From NCBI GenBank assembly GCA_025352585.1, contig JANXTD010000085.1, positions 1 through 9,051 on the forward strand: DNA of 9,051 bases, written 5' to 3'. This DNA is from Fimbriiglobus sp. (GTDB lineage Bacteria; Planctomycetota; Planctomycetia; Gemmatales; Gemmataceae). The notes beneath the pieces are model-generated. The model was not told the origin of the DNA. It ran no database searches and saw only the letters and a program-made list of their open reading frames with translations. How positions within the stretch are numbered: position 1 is the first letter of the stretch; each line of letters opens with the position of its first letter. Both the position numbers and the translations under genes were made by a program. Shown piece after piece: positions 1 to 6,184 of this stretch.

Positions 1-638
1 TGAAGGTGCAGCCGCTGCCGCCCGACGTGGCCGCCGCGCTCCCGGACTACTTCGACGGCCGGCCCGCCAACTCGCCGATCTGGGGCGGGACGTGGGCGCG
101 GGACCGTCGCGGGGCGGAGATGCTGCGGGGTGATCTCGAAGCCGCCGCCATCGCCTACGTCGTGGACGGGCCGGACGGCCCCGAGTTCGCCGACTTCCAC
201 AGCTTGCGACACTCGTACCTCACGTTGGGCGGGCGGGCCGGCATCGACCTCCGCACTCTGCAAGAACTCGCCGGGCACTCGAAGCCGGAACTGACGGCGC
301 GGTACTCGCACCGCCGGCTTTACGACCTGACCGGGGCCGTGGGCAAGCTGCCGAACCTCGTGCCGCCGGGGCCGGACGCGGCCGCAATCCCCCTTCGCAT
401 GACTGGCACCGACGGCAATTCGGTTGCACCACCGGTTGCACCCACGGGGGGCATTCGGCCGCACCGATCGGCACCGTCTGGCGTCCTTCGCATTGTCGAG
501 GTGGATGACGTAGATGGGTATGGGACCCTACAAAACGCAGCGAGCCGGCACCTTTCGGCACCGGCTCGCATCACTTTGCACAGCGAGGATGACGGGACTC
601 GAACCCGCAACCTCCGGATCGACAGTCCGGCGCTCTAA
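1..638 (+). CDS. Tyrosine recombinase/integrase, C-terminal part (5' end outside window)
   Basis: Site-specific recombinase of the tyrosine (phage integrase) family, which cuts and rejoins DNA through a covalent phosphotyrosine. The frame is open from the left edge, so the N-terminal DNA-binding part is missing. Numbering from the GTG at position 6 (probably an internal Val), the HxLR box is His65-Ser-Leu-Arg68, the second catalytic His is in GHS at residue 91, and the nucleophile is Tyr100 in RYSH. The upstream Arg of the catalytic set is not in the window. After about residue 115 there is a poorly conserved Pro/Ala/Thr-rich tail. The frame finds no stop until TAA at 636-638, which lies inside a tRNA gene on the opposite strand; the last ~18 residues (from about DDGTRTRNL) are antisense tRNA read as protein. 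Family assignment is firm; whether the tail is functional, and whether the enzyme is still active, cannot be told. Confidence 0.88.
   Translation, partial: KVQPLPPDVAAALPDYFDGRPANSPIWGGTWARDRRGAEMLRGDLEAAAIAYVVDGPDGPEFADFHSLRHSYLTLGGRAGIDLRTLQELAGHSKPELTARYSHRRLYDLTGAVGKLPNLVPPGPDAAAIPLRMTGTDGNSVAPPVAPTGGIRPHRSAPSGVLRIVEVDDVDGYGTLQNAASRHLSAPARITLHSEDDGTRTRNLRIDSPAL
531..568 (-). terminator. Intrinsic terminator of tRNA-Asp
   Basis: Read on the - strand, the RNA folds into a 12-bp stem (arms CGAGCCGGTGCC and GGTGCCGGCTCG, two G-U pairs) closed by a GAAA tetraloop, at 568 down to 541, followed by CTGCGTTTTG. The stem is perfect only on the - strand; on the + strand the two G-U pairs become C-A mismatches. 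That fixes the orientation and links it to the tRNA whose 3' end lies 15 bases upstream. The U-tract is short (TTTT) and a few bases away from the stem. The hairpin lies inside the integrase tail reading frame. Confidence 0.75.
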
Positions 639-657
639 CCAATTGAGCTACATCCCC
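584..657 (-). tRNA. tRNA-Asp (anticodon GUC)
   Basis: Complete 74-nt cloverleaf on the - strand. The acceptor stem GGGGATG pairs with CATCCTC (one G-U). The D-arm is GCTC/GAGC with loop AATTGGTTA. The anticodon stem CCGGA/TCCGG carries loop CTGTCGA with anticodon GTC. The variable loop is AGGTT, and the T-arm GCGGG/CCCGT has loop TTCGAGT. The discriminator base is G73, as expected for bacterial tRNA-Asp. The 3' CCA is not encoded (the next bases are CTG), so it must be added after transcription. It has its own promoter and terminator, so it appears to be a single-gene transcription unit. Its 3' end faces the integrase gene, the usual attachment-site geometry. Confidence 0.97.
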
Positions 658-672
658 TCACACACACCGTGA

Positions 673-700
673 ATCTTAACGCCGCCACGCCCCTTGCCAA
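673..700 (-). promoter_or_regulatory. Promoter of tRNA-Asp
   Basis: On the - strand, a -35-like TTGGCA (700 to 695, 5/6 to consensus) is followed after 16 bp by a -10-like TAAGAT (678 to 673, 4/6). The -10 ends 15 bases before the mature tRNA 5' end at 657, leaving room for a short leader. A small perfect inverted repeat, CCCCTT-GCC-AAGGGG at 690-704, covers the -35 box and could be an operator or coincidence. Called from sequence match only. Confidence 0.55.
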
Positions 701-828
701 GGGGGAATCCGCCGACACGCCCCCCAACTGTCCGGAGGACGACGACGGCCCGCGGGTTCGCGTTGACTCCCTTACGACCGGCGTCCCCCGCGTGCGCGGC
801 GCTCACTTGCGGCCGGGGGCGGAAATCT

Positions 829-860
829 TTGACACAAGGCGCTGCATCCGGACTTACAAT
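829..860 (+). promoter_or_regulatory. Possible promoter of the membrane-anchored HTH gene
   Basis: A perfect TTGACA at 829-834 is followed by TACAAT (5/6 to TATAAT) at 855-860. The 20-bp spacer is longer than the usual 16-18 bp, which lowers confidence. The site lies about 60 bp before the ATG at 919. A G/C palindrome at 886-898 (GCGGGC-G-GCCCGC) lies in the putative leader. No other convincing signal was seen between the tRNA and the gene. Confidence 0.35.
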
Positions 861-918
861 CGGCAAAGATAGCAAGTAGCCCCGTGCGGGCGGCCCGCGA
901 CCCCCCGAGACCTCCCCG

Positions 919-2565
919 ATGGCCAAGCTGTACACCCTCGATGAAGCCGCGTCGAAACTCGGCCTGGCCGTGGATGTTTTCAAGCGCAAGCTCAAGACCG
1001 AGTGGGTCAAGGACATCCAGATGATCCCCGGCAACCCGCCGCACTTCCGGGCCGCCGACATCGACGAATTCGCCCGCGTGCTCGGGGCCGCCAGCGACCC
1101 CGGCTTGGCTGTCGGCCCCGTCGGCTCCGCCCCGGCCGAGGACTCCAACGACTTCTCGTTCGCGCTGGCCGAGGACGCCGCGCCGATGCCCAAGGGCACC
1201 AAGCGGCCCCGCCTGCCGGACGCCGACGAGCCGCTGCTGGTGGCCGTGGACGACGACATCTTCACCGCGCCCCCGCCGCCGCCGAAGGCCGGCAAGCCGG
1301 CCAAGTCGGGCAGCGACAGCGACGTGCGGCTCGACCCCGCCAGCGGCGTCGGCGTCGGCCGCCGCGACGCCCGCGACGCCTCCGACGACTCGCTGCCGAC
1401 CGAGGAAATCACGATCGACCTCGCCGGCCCGAGTAGTGCCGTGATCAAGCCCAGCGGCGGCTCGGGCCGGCTGTCCGCGCCCAAGTCGGGGACCAAGCTC
1501 GCCGGGCCGGAGTCGGCGAAGATTCCCAGCCCCACCAAGAACGCCGCCGGGGCCAAGGGCGACGACAGCTCGAGCGAATTCGAGCTGAGCCTCGACCCCA
1601 GCAACGACTCGCTCGAACTCGAGATGGCCGGCGACAGCTCGGAGGAGGTGGACCTCGGCGGCCTGCTGCTGCCCAGCGACCCGAAGGCCGGCCAGAGCGG
1701 CATCAACCTCAGCCGGCCGGCCGACAGCGGGCTGTCGCTGGAGCGCAAGGCCCCCAAGACCGGGCCGATGAACCTCGCCGACGTGCCGGCCGACAGCGAC
1801 TCGGACGTCGATTTCGAGCTGTCGCTCGACGCCTCGCCCGGCGGCTCCTCGGCCGGCAAGATGTCCGGCCCGCGGAGTACCGTGAGCCGCTCGACGGGGC
1901 CGGACTCGGACAGCGAGTTCGAGCTGACCCTGGACGACCACTCGGGCATCTCCGACGTGGTGGCGAGTGCGCAGTCGGGCCGCGGCGGCGCGGCGGACAA
2001 CTCGCAGGGCGACATCTTCGAGACCGACTTCGAGTTGCCGTCGCTCGAGAACGAGGAGTCGTCGTCGGTGGTCGTCGCGGACGGCACCGACCTCACCGGC
2101 GACGAGGGCTTCGAGATCGACGCCTCGGACATGGCGGACCCGAACGACGACGAGAGCGCCAGCCAGGTCATGGTGATCGACGACGGCGAGCCGATCCTGG
2201 AAGACGCCCCGCGCGCCAAGGGCCGCGGCGGGCGGCGGGCGCTGGCCGACCCCGACGGCGTGGACCTGGGCGACGACCTCGAGCACGGGCCGTCCGCCAG
2301 CGGCGAACTGCGCGGCCACAACCTGCGCGACGACGACGGCGACTACCGCGGTGCCCCGGTGCAGACCGTCGTCGCGGCCCCGGCCAGGTGGGGCGCGCTG
2401 CCGGCCGTGGTCCTGTTCATGACCCTGCCGCTGATGTTCATGGGCGCGATCATGAGTTACGAAATGGTGCGCGGCATGTGGGGCTACCACCAGCCGACGC
2501 AGCCCGGCAACTTGTTGGTACGCGGCCTGGCCGAGTCGATCTTCGACTTGAAGTCCGGGGATTGA
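919..2565 (+). CDS. Membrane-anchored helix-turn-helix protein with long acidic low-complexity linker
   Basis: A 548-aa protein in three parts. Residues 1 to about 55 (YTLDEAASKLGLAVDVFKRKL through HFRAADIDEFAR) look like an excisionase/MerR-type helix-turn-helix DNA-binding domain. Residues ~60-485 are a low-complexity, probably disordered linker rich in Ser, Asp, Glu, Pro and Gly. It repeats the motif FEL(S/T)LD near residues 221, 299 and 334, with weaker copies FELPSLE near 371 and FEIDASD near 398, and has an SDSDVRLD segment near 131. Residues ~491-513 (WGALPAVVLFMTLPLMFMGA onward) form one hydrophobic helix, leaving about 35 residues at the C-terminus. By the positive-inside tendency the DNA-binding end should be cytoplasmic. 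Proteins with this HTH plus acidic-linker layout occur in planctomycetes, but I know of no established function. There is no clear Shine-Dalgarno before the ATG. The start is supported because the HTH begins almost at once. DNA binding and membrane insertion are inferred. Confidence 0.85.
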   Translation: MAKLYTLDEAASKLGLAVDVFKRKLKTEWVKDIQMIPGNPPHFRAADIDEFARVLGAASDPGLAVGPVGSAPAEDSNDFSFALAEDAAPMPKGTKRPRLPDADEPLLVAVDDDIFTAPPPPPKAGKPAKSGSDSDVRLDPASGVGVGRRDARDASDDSLPTEEITIDLAGPSSAVIKPSGGSGRLSAPKSGTKLAGPESAKIPSPTKNAAGAKGDDSSSEFELSLDPSNDSLELEMAGDSSEEVDLGGLLLPSDPKAGQSGINLSRPADSGLSLERKAPKTGPMNLADVPADSDSDVDFELSLDASPGGSSAGKMSGPRSTVSRSTGPDSDSEFELTLDDHSGISDVVASAQSGRGGAADNSQGDIFETDFELPSLENEESSSVVVADGTDLTGDEGFEIDASDMADPNDDESASQVMVIDDGEPILEDAPRAKGRGGRRALADPDGVDLGDDLEHGPSASGELRGHNLRDDDGDYRGAPVQTVVAAPARWGALPAVVLFMTLPLMFMGAIMSYEMVRGMWGYHQPTQPGNLLVRGLAESIFDLKSGD

Positions 2566-2586
2566 CGCGCCGGTTGCGCCCCCACA

Positions 2587-2634
2587 CGAATCCCGCGGGG
2601 GATGCTTGATTTCAAGCAACCCCCGCGGGATTCG
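2587..2634 (+). terminator. Long hairpin after the HTH gene, probable transcription end
   Basis: Near-perfect inverted repeat 21 bp after the stop codon. Arms of 15 bp (2587-2601 and 2620-2634, beginning CGAATCCCGCGG) match exactly; then come one A-A mismatch and 6 more pairs (TGCTTG/CAAGCA) closed by ATTT. There is no real T-tract after it (TCCGTTGGTGG), so it is not a classical intrinsic terminator. It may work as a structural or Rho-assisted terminator, or as an mRNA 3'-end stabiliser. Confidence 0.6.
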
Positions 2635-2698
2635 TCCGTTGGTGGCCCCCCACGAAGGCGAGTTGCGGAAATCCCGCAAGAATTGTCGTCTATGTGGC

Positions 2699-2727
2699 TT
2701 GTCAAAGATTATCGGCCGGGGTAAATA
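2699..2727 (+). promoter_or_regulatory. Possible promoter of the small basic protein gene
   Basis: TTGTCA (2699-2704, 5/6 to TTGACA) is followed after 17 bp by the weak -10 TAAATA (2722-2727, about 3/6). The surrounding stretch is clearly more AT-rich than neighbouring DNA, as promoters often are in GC-rich genomes. It would give a leader of roughly 20 bases. Confidence 0.3.
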
Positions 2728-2755
2728 GAAGAGGCAACCGTAAACCTTAAAGGGG

Positions 2756-3145
2756 ATGTCCGTGGCAAAGAAGACCGCCGAAGAGCCCAAGCCCAAGGTC
2801 ACGAAGACCGAGGCCGTCAAGCGCGCCATCGAGGCGGGCGTGGAGAAGCCGCAGGAAGGCGTCGACTGGATCGTGTCGCACTACGGCGAAGGCTTCCGCA
2901 TGCCGCCCGGCCAGTTCTCGTCGTACAAGTCGCAACTGAAGTCGAAGGCCCTCAACAACGGCGAGCGCCGCAGCGCCGGCGGCGCGAACACCGCCGGCGG
3001 CGTCGAGGTCGCCCGCCAGGTCAACAAGTTGGTCAAGACCTACGACATCGAGACGGTGCAGGCCATCGCGTCGGTGCTGTATCAGCACGACAGCAAAACC
3101 TTCCACCAGGCGCTGGCGTTCCTGCAAGAACTGCACAACGACTAA
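2756..3145 (+). CDS. Small basic hypothetical protein, possibly nucleic-acid associated
   Basis: A 129-aa soluble protein with no signal peptide or membrane helix. Residues 1-20 are Lys-rich (KKTAEEPKPKVTKTEAVKRA). Residues ~15-66 read as a compact helical unit with a conserved-looking YGEGFRMPPGQFSSYKSQLKSKA segment. This layout recalls small planctomycete proteins with a VRRAL...ISNYKS pattern, seen from memory only. A Gly/Ala-rich hinge (74-83) leads to a second helical unit (84-129, VARQVNKLVKTYDIETVQAI). The basic N-terminus would suit DNA or RNA binding, but that is a guess. Start choice: AAAGGGG (2749-2755) touches the ATG at 2756 directly, too close for a ribosome binding site, but lies 6 bases before an in-frame GTG at 2762. 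The true start may therefore be 2762 (MAKKTAEEP, 127 aa). It stands alone between a hairpin upstream and the convergent pst operon downstream. Confidence 0.75.
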   Translation: MSVAKKTAEEPKPKVTKTEAVKRAIEAGVEKPQEGVDWIVSHYGEGFRMPPGQFSSYKSQLKSKALNNGERRSAGGANTAGGVEVARQVNKLVKTYDIETVQAIASVLYQHDSKTFHQALAFLQELHND

Positions 3146-3181
3146 CCCCCGTCGCGGCCCTTGGCCAACTGAGGCGACTTG

Positions 3182-3211
3182 AACCCCCCGGTAGCATTCA
3201 GCCGGGGCGTT
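3182..3211 (+). terminator. Hairpin after the small basic protein gene
   Basis: Arms AACCCCCCGG (3182-3191) and CCGGGGCGTT (3202-3211) pair with one mismatch around a 10-nt loop, 36 bp after the stop codon. A T-rich tail is lacking. The position fits a transcription end for the + strand gene, but the symmetric arms would also allow a dispersed palindromic repeat. Confidence 0.4.
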
Positions 3212-3323
3212 ACAGCAGATCCGATTGTTGGGGCGAGGCGGTCTTCATGGACGCCAGTCAAAGTGAGTCAACACGTCTCAGATTTGGGGTTCGAGGCTCC
3301 GCCGCAGGCGACCCGTGTTGGTT

Positions 3324-3455
3324 TTGTTAGCCCGACGCGCGAGCGAGGGGAGCAAGTCCGTAGGGCCAGTGTTTGTGGGTGTTGACAGCCTTGTCCTCCC
3401 CCACCCGCGTGGTCCCCTCGAATTTGCTCCCCTCGCTCGCGCGTGGGGCTAACAA
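3324..3455. repeat. Inverted pair of 32-bp palindromic units (REPIN-like)
   Basis: Left arm 3324-3355 (beginning TTGTTAGCCC) and right arm 3424-3455 are reverse complements with one mismatch in 32 bp, separated by 68 bp. Allowing one G-U and one mismatch, pairing extends outward to 3317 and 3462. Each arm is itself a partial palindrome. In the right arm, on the - strand, CCCCACGC and GCGAGGGG pair (7 of 8, one A-A) around a GCGA tetraloop. The left arm has the same fold on the + strand with one further G-G mismatch. The element lies 25 bp after the pstB stop and could end both convergent transcripts. Copy number elsewhere in the genome cannot be seen here. Confidence 0.7.
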
Positions 3456-3480
3456 GACGAACCGCACCTGCCGCGCCCGG

Positions 3481-4320
3481 TCAGCCGAACGCGCCGGCGA
3501 CGTAATCCTGCGTCGGCTTCTCGCGAGGGTTGGCGAAGAACTCCGCCGTCGGGCCGCTCTCGACCAAGTAACCGGTGCGGCCGCCGGCCGAGCGATCGAC
3601 GTACAGGAAGGCCGTGTCGTCGGCGACGCGCCGGGCCTGCTGCAAGTTGTGCGTCACGATCACGATCGTGTACTTCGCCTTCAACGCCGTCATCAGCTCC
3701 TCGATCTTGAGCGTCGCGATGGGGTCGATCGCCGAGCACGGCTCGTCCATCAGGATGACCTCCGGCTGGGTGGCGATGGCCCGCGCGATGCACAGCCGCT
3801 GCTGCTGGCCGCCGGAGAGCGACAGCGCGCTCTTGTTGAGGTGGTCCTTGACCTCGTCCCAGAGCGCCGCCCCCCGCAGGGCCTGCTCGACCCGCTCGTT
3901 GAGGTGGTCGCGGACGCCGTTGAGCTTCAGGCCGAAGGTCACGTTGCGGGCCACGCTCATGGCGAACGGGTTGGGCTGCTGGAAGACCATGCCGATGGCG
4001 CGGCGCACCGCGACCGGGTCGACCGCCTTGTCGTAGATGTCGCGGCCGCGGAAGCGGACTTCGCCGTCGAGGCGGAAGCCGCGGACGAGGTCGTTCATGC
4101 GGTTAATGCAGCGCAGCACGGTGCTCTTGCCGCACCCCGACGGGCCGATCAGGGCGGTGACGGCGTTGCGGCGGATCGTCAGGTTGACGTCCCGCACGGC
4201 CCGGAAGTCGCCGTAGTGAAGCGACTTCAGGCGCAGCTCGACGGCGGCGTCGGTGGCGCGCGGGGCGGCGTGAGGGGTGTACAGGGCGGGCGGGGCGGCG
4301 AGGGCTTCGGCTTGGCTCAC
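3481..4320 (-). CDS. pstB: Phosphate ABC transporter ATP-binding protein PstB
   Basis: Cytoplasmic ATPase that powers phosphate import through PstC/PstA (279 aa, normal length). From the GTG at 4320: Walker [10 protein letters not shown] at 59-67, Q-loop FQQPNPF around 113-119, ABC signature LSGGQQQR at 168-175, Walker B VILMDEP at 188-194, D-loop SAIDP at 196-200, and switch His224 in VTHNLQQA. The [12 protein letters not shown] and [10 protein letters not shown] segments are characteristic of PstB rather than other ABC ATPases; most homologues have SALDP, here SAIDP. Start choice: an earlier in-frame GTG at 4356 would overlap pstA by 28 bp and has no ribosome site. The GTG at 4320 is 8 bp after the pstA stop and has AGGTG six bases upstream, so it is preferred. 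Residues 1-25 before the ABC domain are an unconserved Ala/Pro-rich stretch. Last gene of the operon; no phoU follows. Confidence 0.95.
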   Translation of the reverse strand: MSQAEALAAPPALYTPHAAPRATDAAVELRLKSLHYGDFRAVRDVNLTIRRNAVTALIGPSGCGKSTVLRCINRMNDLVRGFRLDGEVRFRGRDIYDKAVDPVAVRRAIGMVFQQPNPFAMSVARNVTFGLKLNGVRDHLNERVEQALRGAALWDEVKDHLNKSALSLSGGQQQRLCIARAIATQPEVILMDEPCSAIDPIATLKIEELMTALKAKYTIVIVTHNLQQARRVADDTAFLYVDRSAGGRTGYLVESGPTAEFFANPREKPTQDYVAGAFG

Positions 4321-4328
4321 GGCGGCAC

Positions 4329-5225
4329 CTACTTCGGGGCGGATCGGGCGGCCCACGTCCGGGCGGCCACGTTGGTCAGCATCACCAGCGCCACCAGCAC
4401 CAGCGAGGCCGCCCAGGCGACCTCGACCTGGTTGCGGAACGGCGAACTCGAGAAGTCGAAGATCAGCACCGCCAGCGACGGCGTCGGCGACATCGGGTTG
4501 CGCGTCAGCCAGTAGTCGCTGAACAGCGCCGTGAACAGCAGCGGGGCCGTCTCGCCGGCGGCGCGGGCCACCGCGAGCATCACCCCGGTCAGCACGCCCG
4601 GCAGCGCGGCCGGCAGCACGACGTGCCAGACCGCCTGCGTCGGCGTGCAGCCCATGCCGACGGCCGCCTCGCGCATCCGCCGCGGCACCGCCTTCAAGGC
4701 CTGCTCGGCGGTCAGCAGCACCGTCGGCAGCATCAGCACGGCCAGCGCCGCCCCGCCGGCCAGCGCGGAGTAGGTGCCGGTGGCCAGCACGACGGCGGCG
4801 TAGGCGAACAGCCCGGCCAGCACGGACGGCAGCCCCGACAGCACCTTCGCCACGAAGCGCACCGCGCCGGCCAGCCGCGTCTCGGGGCCGAACTCGGCCA
4901 GGAAGACCGCCGCCAACACGCCGAACGGCACGCTCAACGCCGTGGCGATGGCGACCATTAATAGCGTGCCGACGAGGGCGTTGCCCACCCCGCCGCCCTC
5001 CATGCCGGCCGCCGGCGGGAGGGCGAGGAAGAGTTGCGGGGTCAGTCGCTGGCCGCCGCGGTAGATCAGCATCGCCAGCACCGACAGCAGCGGCACCATC
5101 GCCGCGACCGTCATGGCCCCGGCGACGACCGTGAGGGCGGCGCTGAGCAGCGTGCGGCGGTGGCCGAGGCCCCAGTTCAAGTCGGCGGCCGCCGGCCGGG
5201 CGCGGGGTTCGTCGTGGGCAATCAC
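4329..5225 (-). CDS. pstA: Phosphate ABC transporter permease PstA
   Basis: Inner-membrane permease subunit (298 aa) that pairs with PstC to form the phosphate channel. Hydrophobic segments lie near residues 26-54, 82-110, 128-150, 155-172, 206-234 and 268-287, consistent with six transmembrane helices. The cytoplasmic EAA loop that contacts PstB is [21 protein letters not shown] at about 185-205, followed by the conserved [11 protein letters not shown]. The frame stays open far upstream into pstC, but the real start is the GTG at 5225. It forms a GTGA overlap with the pstC stop, and a perfect AGGAGG lies 7 bases upstream (5238-5233). The coupling suggests translational linkage of PstA to PstC for equal amounts. 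Confidence 0.95.
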   Translation of the reverse strand: MIAHDEPRARPAAADLNWGLGHRRTLLSAALTVVAGAMTVAAMVPLLSVLAMLIYRGGQRLTPQLFLALPPAAGMEGGGVGNALVGTLLMVAIATALSVPFGVLAAVFLAEFGPETRLAGAVRFVAKVLSGLPSVLAGLFAYAAVVLATGTYSALAGGAALAVLMLPTVLLTAEQALKAVPRRMREAAVGMGCTPTQAVWHVVLPAALPGVLTGVMLAVARAAGETAPLLFTALFSDYWLTRNPMSPTPSLAVLIFDFSSSPFRNQVEVAWAASLVLVALVMLTNVAARTWAARSAPK

Positions 5226-6184
5226 TGGTGCGCCTCCTCGACCCGGACGGTGCGGCGCAGGATCAGCGTGCCGACGCTGTTGATCAGCAGCGTAATGCCC
5301 AGCAGGACCAGCCCGGCGTACATCAGCGCGCCCTTCTCGACGGCCCCCGACTCGGGCCACTGGTTGGCCATCAGCGTCGCCAGCGTCGTGCCCGGCGCGA
5401 ACAGCGACCAACTGAAGCTGTTGCTGTTCCCCAGGAGCATCGCTAGCGCCATCGTCTCGCCGACGGCGCGGCCGAAGGCCAGGACGATCGCGCCGAAGAT
5501 GCCGCGCGACGCCGTCGGCAGCACGACTTTGACGATCGCCTCCCAGCGGGTCGCCCCGAGGCCGAAGGCCGCCTCGCGCAGCTTGCCGGGCACGGCGGCC
5601 AGGGCGTCGCGCGAGATGGCGGTGACCGTCGGCAGCACCATGATCGCCAAAACGAACGCCGCCGGCAAGAGTCCCGGCCCCGACAGCCGCGTGCCGAAGA
5701 TCGGCAGCGCGCCGAAGGTCTCGTGGGCGGCGTTAGCCAGCGGCCGCAGCGCCGGGATGACCACGAAGATCCCCCACAGGCCGTAGACGACGCTCGGCAC
5801 CGCCGAGAGCAACTCGACGACGCCCTTGGCGACCGCCTCGAGCCGCGGCGGCAGGAAGTCTTGCGTCAGGACGATGGCCACCGTGACGCCGAACAGCGAG
5901 CCGAGGGCGACGCCGAGGACCGAGCTGTACAGCGTGCCGGCGATCTGCGGCAGCACGCCGAACTTCTTGCCGGAGGGGTCCCACTTGCTCGTCGTGAGGA
6001 AGTCGACGCCGTACTCGCGCACGGCCGGCTCGGCCTGCCCGGCGATCTGGGCGACGATGCCCACCACGAGCAGCACCGCCAGCGCGGCGGAAGTCGCGGC
6101 CAGGCCGCGGAAGCTGCGGTCGGCCCACTTGTCGAAGCGGGTCGGCGGCCGCGCCAGCGTGCCGGTGGGGTCGGGTCGGGTCAT
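5222..6184 (-). CDS. pstC: Phosphate ABC transporter permease PstC
   Basis: Inner-membrane permease subunit (320 aa), partner of PstA. It has a short polar cytoplasmic N-terminus (1-27), a first helix at about 28-48, a periplasmic stretch with [13 protein letters not shown] (58-70) typical of PstC, then helices near 85-106, 120-147, 172-192, 226-250 and 286-308. The EAA loop is [21 protein letters not shown] at 203-223, followed by [17 protein letters not shown], a strong PstC signature. The start ATG at 6184 overlaps the pstS stop as ATGA, with GGAG eight bases upstream. The frame continues open upstream through pstS, but that part is antisense-like composition and not protein of this family. 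Confidence 0.95.
   Translation of the reverse strand: MTRPDPTGTLARPPTRFDKWADRSFRGLAATSAALAVLLVVGIVAQIAGQAEPAVREYGVDFLTTSKWDPSGKKFGVLPQIAGTLYSSVLGVALGSLFGVTVAIVLTQDFLPPRLEAVAKGVVELLSAVPSVVYGLWGIFVVIPALRPLANAAHETFGALPIFGTRLSGPGLLPAAFVLAIMVLPTVTAISRDALAAVPGKLREAAFGLGATRWEAIVKVVLPTASRGIFGAIVLAFGRAVGETMALAMLLGNSNSFSWSLFAPGTTLATLMANQWPESGAVEKGALMYAGLVLLGITLLINSVGTLILRRTVRVEEAHQ
5233..5238 (-). promoter_or_regulatory. Ribosome binding site that fixes the pstA start
   Basis: Perfect AGGAGG on the - strand inside the last codons of pstC, 7 bases before the GTG at 5225. It decides against longer pstA frames and supports coupled translation. Confidence 0.8.

Larger units (their letters stand above)
3146..3480. 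other. Convergent intergenic spacer (335 bp)
   Basis: No credible gene. The spacer separates the small basic protein gene (+) from pstB (-), so both transcripts end here. It contains a terminator-like hairpin at 3182-3211, a 7-bp inverted repeat CAACACG/CGTGTTG (3269-3275 and 3314-3320), and a 32-bp inverted repeat pair at 3324-3455, each described separately or in the findings. Confidence 0.7.

Noticed and set aside
648..2321. Open frame of 557 codons on the - strand, and a longer one at 772-2829
   Set aside because: They are antisense to the HTH/linker gene. The encoded sequence is low-complexity mirror composition without any motif, typical of shadow frames in GC-rich DNA.
3373..4515. Open frame of 380 codons on the + strand over pstB
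   Set aside because: Antisense to pstB, which has complete ABC ATPase motifs; the product is Arg/Ala/Val/His-rich with no family features.
5226..5411. N-terminal extension of the pstA frame
   Set aside because: It overlaps the end of pstC. AGGAGG and the GTGA overlap fix the start at 5225.
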